A stretch of DNA of 64,000 bases, taken from NCBI RefSeq assembly GCF_029168315.1, contig NZ_JARGYD010000001.1, forward strand, positions 124,001 to 188,000. The letters run 5' to 3'. The notes beneath the pieces were generated by a model, which did no database searches, was not told the DNA's origin, and saw nothing but the letters and a program-made list of their open reading frames with translations. Within the stretch, counting starts at the first letter, position 1. The number at the start of each line of letters is the position of its first letter. The DNA comes from Psychromarinibacter halotolerans. GTDB taxonomy: Bacteria > Pseudomonadota > Alphaproteobacteria > Rhodobacterales > Rhodobacteraceae. Position numbers and translations under genes: made by a program. Below, one piece after another: positions 11,955-21,273 of the stretch.

Positions 11955-12548
11955 ATGACCCTGACCCAAGCCACGCTGGGCGAACGGACCCTTCTGAAGA
12001 ACATCGCGCTGATCGTCGGCGGTTCGGCTTTCATCGCCGTGGCCGCGCAGATTGCCGTGCCGATGTGGCCGGTGCCGATGACGCTGCAGTCGCTGGCCAT
12101 CCTGATGATCGGCCTGACATATGGCGCGCGCCTTGGCGCCGCGACGCTGGTCGCCTATCTGGCCGAGGGCCTTGCCGGTCTTCCGGTGTTCTCGAACGGC
12201 GGCGCCGGTGCCGCGTACTTCTTCGGCCCGACCTGCGGCTTCCTGCTGGGCTTCGTCCTGACCGCGTGGGTCGCGGGCTTTGCCGCTGACCGCGGCTGGA
12301 CCAAGGGCTTCCTGTCGACCTTCGCGGTCGCCGTCGTCGCCGCCGCCGCGATGTACCTGCCGGGCGTGGCGTGGCCGATGGGCGTCGCTTCGGTCTTCGG
12401 CGTGGACGCCGCATGGGTCGGCACCTCGGCCGCCAAGATCTGGGCCGGCTGGGTCAGCCCCTTCCTGCTGGGCGACGGGCTGAAAGCCGCCATCGCCGCG
12501 ATGTTCGTCTCGGGCGCGTGGGCCGCGCTGAAATCGCGCAACGCCTGA
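11955..12548 (+). CDS. bioY: Biotin transporter BioY
   Basis: A 197-residue membrane protein with six predicted hydrophobic segments. It is the substrate-binding S component of an ECF-type biotin transporter. The family signatures around PVPMTLQSLAILMIGLTYGARLG and PVFSNGGAGAAYFFGPTCGFLLGF are clear. No bioM or bioN (energy-coupling) genes are adjacent, so it may act alone or share a module encoded elsewhere. The ATG follows AAGGAG. No recognisable BioR box is seen upstream. A terminator follows directly. Confidence 0.93.
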   Translation: MTLTQATLGERTLLKNIALIVGGSAFIAVAAQIAVPMWPVPMTLQSLAILMIGLTYGARLGAATLVAYLAEGLAGLPVFSNGGAGAAYFFGPTCGFLLGFVLTAWVAGFAADRGWTKGFLSTFAVAVVAAAAMYLPGVAWPMGVASVFGVDAAWVGTSAAKIWAGWVSPFLLGDGLKAAIAAMFVSGAWAALKSRNA

Positions 12549-12572
12549 CCCCGGCGACACCGTCTTACCAAG

Positions 12573-12600
12573 GGCCCGTCGGTTTCCGGCGGGCCTTTTT
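12573..12600 (+). terminator. Intrinsic terminator after bioY
   Basis: A ten-base-pair stem (GGCCCGTCGG with CCGGCGGGCC, one G-T pair) closes a three-base loop and is followed by TTTTT. Confidence 0.85.
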
Positions 12601-12678
12601 CCATGCCGGGTCGCGTCGCGCGCGATCGTGATGCCCCGAGCCGCTTGCAGCCGCCGCGCGGGGCGGGCAGAAAGCGGC

Positions 12679-14040
<1,362 letters not shown>

Positions 14041-14070
14041 CGCCCCAGAAAAAGACGGGCAGGAGAAGGC

Positions 14071-14625
14071 ATGGACGGCTTCACTATTGTCGACGGCGTC
14101 GTCGCGGCTGTGATCATTATTTCGGCCATTCTGGCCTATTCCCGGGGCTTCGTCCGCGAGGCGATGGCGATCATCGGCTGGATCGCGGCCGCGGTTCTTG
14201 CGTTCCTCTTCGCGGCGACGGCAGAGCCGCTGGTCAAGGAAATCCCCTACGTCGGCGACTACCTGCGCGACAGCTGCGAACTGTCGATCATCGCGGCCTT
14301 CGCGGCGGTCTTCGCGATTGCGCTGGTGCTGGTGTCGCTGTTCACCCCGCTGTTCGCCAGCGTCGTGCAACGCTCGGCCCTTGGCGGGCTGGACCGGGGC
14401 CTTGGCTTCTTCTTCGGCGTGCTGCGCGGCCTGCTTCTGGTCGCGGTGGCGCTGGTGGTCTACGACCGCATCGTCGTCAGCGAAGACATCGCGATGGTCG
14501 ACAACAGCCGCACCGCGAAGATCTTCGAACGCGTCCGCGGCGACATCGACAACCAGATCCCCGACGACGCGCCGGGCTGGATCGTGTCGCGCTACGAGAC
14601 GCTGGTCGGCAACTGCTCCAGCTAA
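14071..14625 (+). CDS. cvpA: CvpA family membrane protein
   Basis: A 184-residue protein with four hydrophobic segments and the CvpA signature (DGVVAAVIIISAILAYSRGFVREA) at the N-terminus. CvpA homologues are inner-membrane proteins linked to colicin V production and envelope homeostasis. In many alphaproteobacteria cvpA lies between radA and purF; here purF is 1.8 kb further on. The ATG has an AGGAGAAGG ribosome-binding site. Confidence 0.88.
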   Translation: MDGFTIVDGVVAAVIIISAILAYSRGFVREAMAIIGWIAAAVLAFLFAATAEPLVKEIPYVGDYLRDSCELSIIAAFAAVFAIALVLVSLFTPLFASVVQRSALGGLDRGLGFFFGVLRGLLLVAVALVVYDRIVVSEDIAMVDNSRTAKIFERVRGDIDNQIPDDAPGWIVSRYETLVGNCSS

Positions 14626-14632
14626 ACCCGGG

Positions 14633-14790
14633 GCTTCTTCTCTTCCGAAATACCTCGGGGGAGTCGCGCACCGCGCGACGGGGGCAGCGCCCCCATCGCT
14701 CTTCCCGTTTGCGCACCTGCGGTCCGACGGGAGCAGAGCCCCGATCGCCCTTCTTGTTGGCGCACCTTCGGTGCGACGGGGGCAGGGCCG
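14633..14790 (+). repeat. Dispersed intergenic element, copy A, with three 49-bp tandem units
   Basis: The gap between the convergent genes cvpA and the hydrolase contains a head (14633-14663, CTTCTTCT then CCGAAATA, CCT and a G-run), a hairpin, and a GGGGGCAGCGCCCCC stem. The last part then repeats: the GACGGG core recurs at 14677, 14726 and 14775, exactly 49 bp apart. The units carry GCGCACC...GTGCG-type stems and GGG-CAG-GCCC stems. The same head occurs at 63300. Function is unknown. The location at gene ends suggests a terminator-like or mRNA-stabilising role. Confidence 0.75.
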
Positions 14791-14794
14791 CGCG

Positions 14795-15952
14795 TTAACC
14801 TAAGAACCTGTCCACCTCAGACACGCAGCGCGCCCACATCGGGTCGCTGGGGACAAGGACGTGGTTGGGGGAATCCAGCAGGTGGTACTCGGCGTCCGGC
14901 ACCCGCCGCGCCAGCAGTTTCGACTGTTCCGGGTCCTGCACCGAGTCGCCTGACGAATGCATCACCAGCACCGGACAGGCGATCCGCTCCAGCCGGTCGC
15001 GCACGTCGATGTCGGCGATCACCGTGCGGATGCCCGCCGCGATATCGGCGCTGGCCGACAGGCCCTGCATCTCTTCGAAACTCGCCAACTCGTCGGGTGT
15101 GGCGCGGGGCATGAACACGGTGGCCACCGCCTTCATGAAGGCCGACCCCGGCACCGCCCAGCCGCTGCGGATCATGCCGACCATCGTGTCGGTGCGGGCG
15201 CGGTCGCCGGCGGCGGTGCTGCCCAGCACCAGCCCGTTGACCAGCACCATTCGGCTGACCCGCTCGGGGTGCCGCGCGGCGAAGGCGATAGCGACCGGCA
15301 CGCTTTGCGAGATCGCGTAGATCGGGAAACGGTCCAGCCCCGCCGCGTCGGCCACCGCTTCCAGATCGTCGGCCAGCCGGTCGACGTCGGCCTCGTTCAG
15401 CACCCGGTCCGACAGGCCGGTGCCGCGCGGGTCATAGCGGATCAGCCTGCGGCCGCGCGACAGGTCGTCCAGCACCGGCTGCCAGACCGGGCTGTCCCAG
15501 TCGTGCTCGAGGTGGCTCAGCCAGTGCCCGCCGCGCAGCAGGGGCGGCCCGTCGCCGGTCTCGGCCCATGCGATGGCGGTGCCATCCCGCGAGGTGGTGT
15601 AGCGGATCGATTGCCGCCGGGCGGCCGCACCGGTCGGGGCGCCGTCTGCCTCGACCGGGACGGCAAGCTGCACGCCGCGGCGGGGCAGGGTGCGGATCAC
15701 CGCCTGCCGCCTGCCGTCGTCGCCCACTGCCGCCCGCGCCGCACTGATCCGCGCGGCCATCGTGGCATCGGACACGATGCGGCCCTGCCACACCTGCGCG
15801 ATCAGGTCGTCGTAGGTCACCAGTGCGCCGCGCGCCGCGACAAGGCAGGCGATCAGGTCGAACACCTGCGGTTCGACATGCACCGGGGCACCGGCGCGCA
15901 GCAGGCTGTGGCGGGCGAGGTCAAGCTCGCAGTCGGCGAAACGGATGCGCAT
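14795..15952 (-). CDS. Winged-helix DNA-binding domain fused to alpha/beta hydrolase
   Basis: A 385-residue fusion. Residues 1-100 form an OmpR/CadC-type winged-helix domain (EPQVFDLIACLVAARGALVTYDDLIAQVW, then TLPRRGVQLAVPV). Residues 115-385 form an alpha/beta hydrolase (YDPRGTGLSDR) with a plausible Ser-Asp-His triad (AISQS, HSSGDSVQDP, SPNHVLVP). The nucleophile elbow lacks both usual glycines (A-I-S-Q-S instead of G-x-S-x-G). There is no receiver domain. Such fusions may sense a small ester or lactone through the hydrolase fold and act as one-component regulators; that is inference. Confidence 0.85.
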   Translation of the reverse strand: MRIRFADCELDLARHSLLRAGAPVHVEPQVFDLIACLVAARGALVTYDDLIAQVWQGRIVSDATMAARISAARAAVGDDGRRQAVIRTLPRRGVQLAVPVEADGAPTGAAARRQSIRYTTSRDGTAIAWAETGDGPPLLRGGHWLSHLEHDWDSPVWQPVLDDLSRGRRLIRYDPRGTGLSDRVLNEADVDRLADDLEAVADAAGLDRFPIYAISQSVPVAIAFAARHPERVSRMVLVNGLVLGSTAAGDRARTDTMVGMIRSGWAVPGSAFMKAVATVFMPRATPDELASFEEMQGLSASADIAAGIRTVIADIDVRDRLERIACPVLVMHSSGDSVQDPEQSKLLARRVPDAEYHLLDSPNHVLVPSDPMWARCVSEVDRFLG

Positions 15953-16094
15953 GGCGGCAGAATGCGTGGACGGCGGCGGCCTCTCAAGCGATTCCAGTCG
16001 CTTCTTTAGACATCAGAAGGGTTTCCCAAGGCCTTCTTCAAGCGCGCAGGGCCGGACAGGCGCAGGGTTGTTCCCAGAGCAAGGGAGCTTTGTG

Positions 16095-16289
16095 ATGACC
16101 CATCAAACCGAAATTCGCCGCCGTCCCGACGGCTCTATCGACACCGCGTACCACATGGCGCAGGGCCGCATCGCCCGCAGCCGCGCCGCGCGCGAGGCCG
16201 GTTCGGGCCTTGCAGACAAGGGCCGCGGGCCGGTTGCGCTGTTGATCGCGCTGCTGGCGCTGATGCCGGTGTTCGGCGGCCGCGCCTGA
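16095..16289 (+). CDS. Small membrane-anchored hypothetical protein
   Basis: A 64-residue protein with a basic N-terminal half (EIRRRPDGSIDTAYHMAQGRIARSRAARE) and one C-terminal hydrophobic helix (PVALLIALLALMPVFG). The ATG at 16095 has an AAGGGAG ribosome-binding site. The family is not recognised. It resembles short tail-anchored proteins seen near purF in related genomes, as far as I can recall. It could be a small regulatory membrane protein; no function is claimed. Confidence 0.68.
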   Translation: MTHQTEIRRRPDGSIDTAYHMAQGRIARSRAAREAGSGLADKGRGPVALLIALLALMPVFGGRA

Positions 16290-16471
16290 TCCCGGCGGGG
16301 CGCCGTGGCCCATGCCGAACCGGACACGATTGTCGTGGAACTGTCGCAATTCGGTGATCGCACCGTGACAGGCCGGTCCGGACCCTCTATGTGAGGGGCA
16401 ACCGCTGCCACCGGATTCGGAGCCCCGCTGAGATGCGTGAGACCTCCCGCCCCCTGTCGAACGATGACAGG

Positions 16472-17923
16472 ATGCCTCGCCACCCCTTCGACGACGACAA
16501 GCTGCACGAAGAGTGCGGCGTGTTCGGGGTCATCGGGGTAAACGACGCCGCCAACTTCGTCGCCCTCGGTCTGCACGCCTTGCAGCACCGCGGTCAGGAA
16601 GCCGGCGGCATCGTCAGTTACGAAAGCGAAAGCGGGTTCAACTCTGCCCGCCGCTTCGGCTACGTGCGCGACAACTTCACCAAGGCCTCTCTGATGGAGA
16701 CGCTGCCGGGGTCTTTGTCCATCGGACACGTCCGCTACTCGACCAGCGGGTCGAAGGGCGCGACGCAGATTCGCGACGTGCAGCCGTTCTTCGGCGAGTT
16801 CTCGGTCGGCGGTGTCGCCATCGCCCACAACGGCAACATCACCAACGCCGAGGCGCTGCGCCGCGAGCTGATCGAGCGCGGCTCGATCTTCCAGTCGTCG
16901 TCGGACAGCGAGTGCATCATCCATCTGATGGCCCGTTCGTTGCAGCGCACCATCCCCGAGCGGATGAAGGACGCCCTGCGCCGGGTCGAGGGCGCGTTCT
17001 CGGTCGTGGCGATGACCCGCACCAAGCTGATCGGCGTGCGCGACCCGCTGGGCGTGCGGCCGCTGGTGCTGGGCAAGGTCGGCGACGGCTATGCCCTGTC
17101 GTCCGAGACCTGCGCGCTGGATATCATCGGCGCCGAGTTCATCCGCGAGATCGAACCGGGCGAGATGGTCGTGATCACCGGCAAGGGGATCGAAAGCTTC
17201 CACCCGTTCGAGCGCAAGAAATCGCGGTTCTGCATCTTCGAGCAGGTCTATTTCAGCCGCCCGGATTCGATCCTTGGCGGCCGGTCCGTCTATGAGACGC
17301 GCCGCCAGATCGGCATCGAACTGGCCAAGGAAGCCCCGGTCGAGGCCGACCTTGTCTGCCCGGTGCCCGACAGCGGTACTCCGGCGGCGATCGGCTATTC
17401 CTTCGAAAGCGGCATTCCCTACGGCATGGGGATCATCCGGAACCAGTACATGGGCCGGACCTTCATCGAGCCGACCGAGCAGATCCGGAACATGGGCGTG
17501 CGGCTGAAGCTGAACGTCAACCGCGCCCTGATCGAGGGCAAGCGCGTGATCCTTGTCGACGACTCGGTCGTGCGGGGCACCACGTCGTTGAAGATCAAAC
17601 AGATGATCCTCGACGCTGGCGCGAAAGAGGTTCACTTCCGGATCGCGTCGCCGCCGACCGCTTGGCCCTGCTTCTATGGCGTGGACACGCCCGAGCGGTC
17701 CAAGCTGCTGGCCGCCACCATGAGCGAGGACGAGATGCGCGACCACCTTGGGGTGGATTCGCTGCGGTTCATCTCGCTGGACGGCCTGTACCGCGCCGCG
17801 GGCGAGGCAGAGGGGCGCAAGGCGTCGTCGCCGCAGTTCTGCGACGCGTGCTTCTCGGGCGAATACCCGGTGGAACCGGCGGACATGATCGAGCGCGGGT
17901 TCGAGCTGAAGGCCGCCGAGTAG
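16472..17923 (+). CDS. purF: Amidophosphoribosyltransferase
   Basis: A 483-residue enzyme for the first committed step of purine synthesis (PRPP plus glutamine to phosphoribosylamine). The glutamine amidotransferase nucleophile is the Cys in EECGVFGVIG near residue 14, left after removal of a short propeptide. The C-terminal PRTase domain has the PRPP loop VILVDDSVVRGTT. I chose the ATG at 16472 because it gives the usual short leader (MPRHPFDDDKLHEECG). An in-frame ATG at 16433, with a GGAG upstream, is an alternative. A terminator follows. Confidence 0.95.
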   Translation: MPRHPFDDDKLHEECGVFGVIGVNDAANFVALGLHALQHRGQEAGGIVSYESESGFNSARRFGYVRDNFTKASLMETLPGSLSIGHVRYSTSGSKGATQIRDVQPFFGEFSVGGVAIAHNGNITNAEALRRELIERGSIFQSSSDSECIIHLMARSLQRTIPERMKDALRRVEGAFSVVAMTRTKLIGVRDPLGVRPLVLGKVGDGYALSSETCALDIIGAEFIREIEPGEMVVITGKGIESFHPFERKKSRFCIFEQVYFSRPDSILGGRSVYETRRQIGIELAKEAPVEADLVCPVPDSGTPAAIGYSFESGIPYGMGIIRNQYMGRTFIEPTEQIRNMGVRLKLNVNRALIEGKRVILVDDSVVRGTTSLKIKQMILDAGAKEVHFRIASPPTAWPCFYGVDTPERSKLLAATMSEDEMRDHLGVDSLRFISLDGLYRAAGEAEGRKASSPQFCDACFSGEYPVEPADMIERGFELKAAE

Positions 17924-17948
17924 ACAGGTTCAGACACGGTTATCGAAG

Positions 17949-17980
17949 GCGCGCCCGGCACTGCCGTGGCGCGCTTTTTT
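17949..17980 (+). terminator. Intrinsic terminator after purF
   Basis: GCGCGCC (17949-17955) pairs with GGCGCGC (17968-17974) and is followed by six T residues. Confidence 0.85.
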
Positions 17981-18193
17981 GTTTGCCAATGCATCTGTTG
18001 GCTAGCCGCGCGTCGCTGGGCCGCGGATCGGCGATCCGAACTTAAGTTGCTGCCACTTTATGGTGGCCAAGTCCCTTTGACTTTGCAGTGGTTCTTTGCC
18101 GCGTGCCAAATCGCCGGGCCGGGGGGCGGCCCAGCGATGCGCGGCGGCCCGGTGGGCCGCTGTTTCGCGCTACGTGCAAATCGGGCGCAAGGT

Positions 18194-18946
18194 TTACTCC
18201 GCCCGTTCCAGCGCGCCGATGATGCCGCCGAAATCCGCGGCCTTCAGCGAGGCGCCGCCAACCAGCGCGCCGTCGACGTTGGACACGCCGAAGATCTCGT
18301 CCGCGTTCGAGGGTTTCACTGACCCGCCGTACAGCAGCGGGATACCGGCGCCCTCGGCGCCGAACCGGTCTTCCAGCTTGGCGCGCAGGAAAACGTGGAC
18401 CTCGGCGATCTGGTCCAGCGTGGGCACCTTGCCGGTGCCGATGGCCCAGACGGGTTCATAGGCGACGACGGTATTCGCGGCGGTGCAGTCGTCGGGCAGC
18501 GAGCCGGCCAGTTGCCCGCCCACCACGTCCAGCGTTTCGCCGTCTTCGCGCTGGCCCAGCGTCTCGCCGATGCAGACGATGGCGACCAGCCCGGCGGACC
18601 ACGCGGCCTGCGTCTTGAGCCGGATGCTGGCGTCGGTCTCGCCATGATCGGTGCGGCGTTCCGAATGGCCGACGATCACGTAGGACGCGCCCGCATCGGC
18701 CAGCATCGCGGCCGACACGTCGCCCGTGTGGGCGCCGCTTTCGACGGCGTGGCAGTTCTGGCCACCGACCGCGATGGCGCTGCCGCCGACTTTCGCGGAC
18801 ATCGGCGCGATCAGCGTCGCGGGCGGACACAGCAGGACGTCCACCTTGGGAGAGGGAAACGCCTTTGCCAGCGCCTCTGCCTCGACGAGGTCGGCGGCAA
18901 GGCCGTTCATCTTCCAGTTTCCGGCGGCGAGTTTTCTGGCGGTCAT
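18194..18946 (-). CDS. tpiA: Triosephosphate isomerase
   Basis: A 250-residue TIM-barrel enzyme that interconverts dihydroxyacetone phosphate and glyceraldehyde 3-phosphate. The catalytic residues are all visible: the Lys in GNWKMNG, the His in IVGHSERR and the Glu in AYEPVWAIGTGK. The phosphate-binding YGGSVKPSNA lies near the C-terminus. The length is normal. It is monocistronic; the preceding minus-strand gene ends 87 bp upstream. Confidence 0.97.
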   Translation of the reverse strand: MTARKLAAGNWKMNGLAADLVEAEALAKAFPSPKVDVLLCPPATLIAPMSAKVGGSAIAVGGQNCHAVESGAHTGDVSAAMLADAGASYVIVGHSERRTDHGETDASIRLKTQAAWSAGLVAIVCIGETLGQREDGETLDVVGGQLAGSLPDDCTAANTVVAYEPVWAIGTGKVPTLDQIAEVHVFLRAKLEDRFGAEGAGIPLLYGGSVKPSNADEIFGVSNVDGALVGGASLKAADFGGIIGALERAE

Positions 18947-19033
18947 GCGATGTCTCCCTGCAAATGCTTCAGCCTTGGGTAGCTGGTTAACCGTGCGCTC
19001 GGAAGGGGGAAAGGTGCCGCAGCCGCAGGACGG

Positions 19034-19357
19034 TCAGAGATGCGCGAGAGACCGCCGCGCCCAGTCGCAGGCGACCTCGGGGTCGTCCAGCGCCGCGTCG
19101 GGCAGGGGCCAGTAGGGCATCGCCGAGGCGCTGCCGTCCTTGCGGGTGTAGGTCCAGCGTTCGCAGCCCTCGGCTTCTAGCACACTGGCGAAGTCGCCTG
19201 CGCCTTTCAGCAGCAGGACGCCGTCGCTGCGCATCAGCGCAAAGATCGTGCCGTCATGGTAGATGCCGATGCCGCCGAACATCCGGCGTGTCGAGACGTC
19301 GCCCAGACCGGAGAAGAGCTCGCGGACAAACGCGACCTCTTCGTCCGACAGGCTCAT
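19034..19357 (-). CDS. TfoX N-terminal domain protein
   Basis: A 107-residue single-domain protein with the TfoX_N signature (RRMFGGIGIYHDGTIFALM). The C-terminal TfoX domain found in competence regulators is absent, as is common in alphaproteobacteria. Its start overlaps the stop of the upstream Fe-S carrier gene by four bases (ATGA), so the two are probably translationally coupled. The function of stand-alone TfoX_N proteins is unknown. Confidence 0.85.
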   Translation of the reverse strand: MSLSDEEVAFVRELFSGLGDVSTRRMFGGIGIYHDGTIFALMRSDGVLLLKGAGDFASVLEAEGCERWTYTRKDGSASAMPYWPLPDAALDDPEVACDWARRSLAHL

Positions 19358-19734
19358 TCGGCGGCGCGCTCGGCGGCCAGTTCCTCGACGTCCTTGAACT
19401 TGATCGACTCGCCGCAGCCGCAGGCATCGGCCACGTTCGGGTTGCGGAACTTGAAGCCCGCTTCCAGCAGCGAAACCTCATAGTCGATCTCGGTCCCGAA
19501 CAGGAACATCTGCGCCATCGGAGCGATCATCACCACGGCGCCGTCCTGTTCGACCACCTCATCGTTGGGGTCGATCTCGGACACGTAGTCCATCGTGTAT
19601 TCCATGCCCGCGCAGCCGCCCTTCTTGACGCCGATGCGCAGCCCCTTGGAGCCGTCCTTCGTCATCAGTTTAGAGATCTGCGCCGCCGCCTTCGGGGTGA
19701 TGCTGACAGCCTGTTTGCCGGGAATGCCGAACAT
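19354..19734 (-). CDS. A-type iron-sulfur carrier protein (IscA/SufA/ErpA family)
   Basis: A 126-residue HesB-family scaffold or carrier. The three ligand cysteines are C41 (GGCAGMEY) and C105/C107 (CGCGES) near the C-terminus. It delivers Fe-S clusters to apo-proteins. The ATG at 19734 (MFGIPGKQAVSITP) fits the family; the longer frame to 19809 would add an arginine-rich, unlikely leader. No other isc or suf genes are adjacent, but a SufT-like gene lies 6 kb away. Confidence 0.92.
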   Translation of the reverse strand: MFGIPGKQAVSITPKAAAQISKLMTKDGSKGLRIGVKKGGCAGMEYTMDYVSEIDPNDEVVEQDGAVVMIAPMAQMFLFGTEIDYEVSLLEAGFKFRNPNVADACGCGESIKFKDVEELAAERAAE

Positions 19735-19768
19735 GTCGCGCCTGTCCTTTCCTGTTCTGGTCCTAAAC

Positions 19769-20545
19769 CTAGGGGTTCGGGGGCAAAATCTCAAGCGGAG
19801 GCAGGGCACTGCGAAGCGTTTCGCACAGAAGGGTGATGGCGATCGCCCAGCCGAACGAGGCCAGCGTGCCGATGATCACGTACTCGCTGGCGGCCCGGTT
19901 TTCCTGCACCGTGCCGAAGCGCAGCACCGACTTGGCCGCGATCAGAAAGCCGATGGCGGCGGGCTGGCCGGCTGCGATCAGGATGAAGATCATCGCCCGT
20001 TCCAGAACGCCGATCACCAGCCCGCCGCGCGGCAAGCCTTTGGCGTCGGCTGCCGCATCCTCGGCGTTGGCGTCGGCATCGGGGGCGTTCAGGGCGGGGA
20101 CCGGCAGTTCGATGTCCTGCATCAGCGTCGCGACGAAATAGCGCCCGCCCTGCGTGACCAGCACCAGCGCCGCCGCAAGGGTCGCGACCTGTAGCACGAT
20201 TGGCGGGGCGGCGGCCCACAGGCCGGTGTCCCACAACTCCGGCGCCCATGCCGCGATCCCGGCAAGGGTGGCAAGGTGTGCCGCCTGATCCAGCAAGAAG
20301 CCCAGCGCGCCGCGTGCGGCGGGGATGCGGGCCTTGGCGATGTCGATCAGCGCATGAAGGCCCACCAGAACCAGCAGCGCGACATGGGCGGGCTGTCCGG
20401 TCGCGATCGCGGCGGTGGCCAACACGACGCCTGCATGGGACAGAAGCGGCAGGGCCCGGCGCTTGTTGTCGGCCATCCACCCGGTCTGCAGCAGGAAATC
20501 TGCCGCGACATGGGCGACAAGAAGGGCGGCGAAGGTTTCGATCAT
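19769..20545 (-). CDS. DUF3307 membrane protein
   Basis: A 258-residue inner-membrane protein with several hydrophobic helices. The N-terminal signature LLVAHVAADFLLQTGWMADNKR identifies DUF3307. This family is frequently encoded next to SatD-like proteins, as here, where its start overlaps the SatD stop by four bases. The second half repeats a hydrophobic architecture and holds an acidic linker (ALNAPDADANAEDAAADAKG). The function is unknown. The pairing suggests the SatD-like protein controls or partners it. Confidence 0.85.
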   Translation of the reverse strand: MIETFAALLVAHVAADFLLQTGWMADNKRRALPLLSHAGVVLATAAIATGQPAHVALLVLVGLHALIDIAKARIPAARGALGFLLDQAAHLATLAGIAAWAPELWDTGLWAAAPPIVLQVATLAAALVLVTQGGRYFVATLMQDIELPVPALNAPDADANAEDAAADAKGLPRGGLVIGVLERAMIFILIAAGQPAAIGFLIAAKSVLRFGTVQENRAASEYVIIGTLASFGWAIAITLLCETLRSALPPLEILPPNP

Positions 20546-21189
20546 GGTGCGGCGTCTCCGAAATCGTAGGTTCGAAAGGCGTGCAGCGCCTCTTGCAGAT
20601 AGGCATACCCGGCGGAGGACAAGCGCGACTGCACCGCCTGCCGCGTGATGCCCAGTTCGGCGGCGATGTCATCCTGCGTCGGATAGCTTTCGGTGATCGC
20701 CATCGCGACCGCCTGCGCCTGTGCGGGGGACCATCCGGCCGAGATGAAGTCGAGCAGATCGAACAGGGCGGACTGGAACGGGCCGATGCCTGCGCCGGCC
20801 ACGACGATCCTGCGTCGTTTGCCGATCTGTTCCAGATGGTCGCCCGAGATGTGAAACGCGGGCCCGTCGGCATCCGCAAGGTCGGTGGTGCCGGTGGTCG
20901 TGACCGGGCCGACGCCGACCGACAGCCGGGTTTCGACCGCGACATCGGCGCTGCGGAGGCGGGCGATCATATACAGCGCGGCGTCCAGCCCAAGCGACGG
21001 ATCCGCAAGGTGGATCTGCCAGCCGTCGCCCCGGAACCGGGTAAAGCGCAGGTCCATCGTCCATTCGGCCCCGAACGCGGCGGCCGCCTGCGACAGCGTC
21101 GCCATCGCATGCTCTGCCTGCGCGTGGGTGGCCTTGCGCGACGCCACAAGATCGCCCGTCAGGACGGCGGAGAGGGTGGTTTTTACCAT
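20542..21189 (-). CDS. SatD family protein with C-terminal helix-turn-helix
   Basis: A 215-residue protein. Residues 1-150 match the SatD family (SAVLTGDLVASRKAT at the N-terminus, then FRGDGWQI and ALYMIARLRS). The C-terminal part carries a clear helix-turn-helix (YPTQDDIAAELGITRQAVQSRLSSAG). The start is the ATG at 21189; an upstream in-frame extension would cross the operator repeats. It is translationally coupled to the DUF3307 gene. Three identical-geometry palindromes begin 5 bp upstream of the start codon, so autoregulation through this HTH is the simplest inference. Confidence 0.83.
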   Translation of the reverse strand: MVKTTLSAVLTGDLVASRKATHAQAEHAMATLSQAAAAFGAEWTMDLRFTRFRGDGWQIHLADPSLGLDAALYMIARLRSADVAVETRLSVGVGPVTTTGTTDLADADGPAFHISGDHLEQIGKRRRIVVAGAGIGPFQSALFDLLDFISAGWSPAQAQAVAMAITESYPTQDDIAAELGITRQAVQSRLSSAGYAYLQEALHAFRTYDFGDAAP

Positions 21190-21193
21190 TGAA

Positions 21194-21269
21194 GCAAGCT
21201 TTAACGCTTGCAATTGAATAAAGCAAGTTATTTGGCTTGCTATGCGGCAAAGCAAGCCAAAACGCTTGC
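21194..21269 (-). promoter_or_regulatory. Three 18-bp palindromic operators at 29-bp spacing
   Basis: Three copies of GCAAG(C/T)-N6-GCTTGC lie at 21194-21211, 21223-21240 and 21252-21269. Their starts are exactly 29 bp apart. They fill the gap between the lysR stop and the satD start. Sites 1 and 3 have fully matching six-base arms; site 2 has one change (GCAAGT). They look like operators for a dimeric regulator; the SatD-like protein itself is the best candidate, but this is inference. Confidence 0.8.
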
Positions 21270-21273
21270 ACCT

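Noticed and set aside
21194..21269. Possible CRISPR remnant because of 29-bp periodicity
   Set aside because: The conserved part is an 18-bp palindrome with a variable centre, the gaps are only 11 bp, and there are no cas genes. It fits operators, not spacers and repeats.
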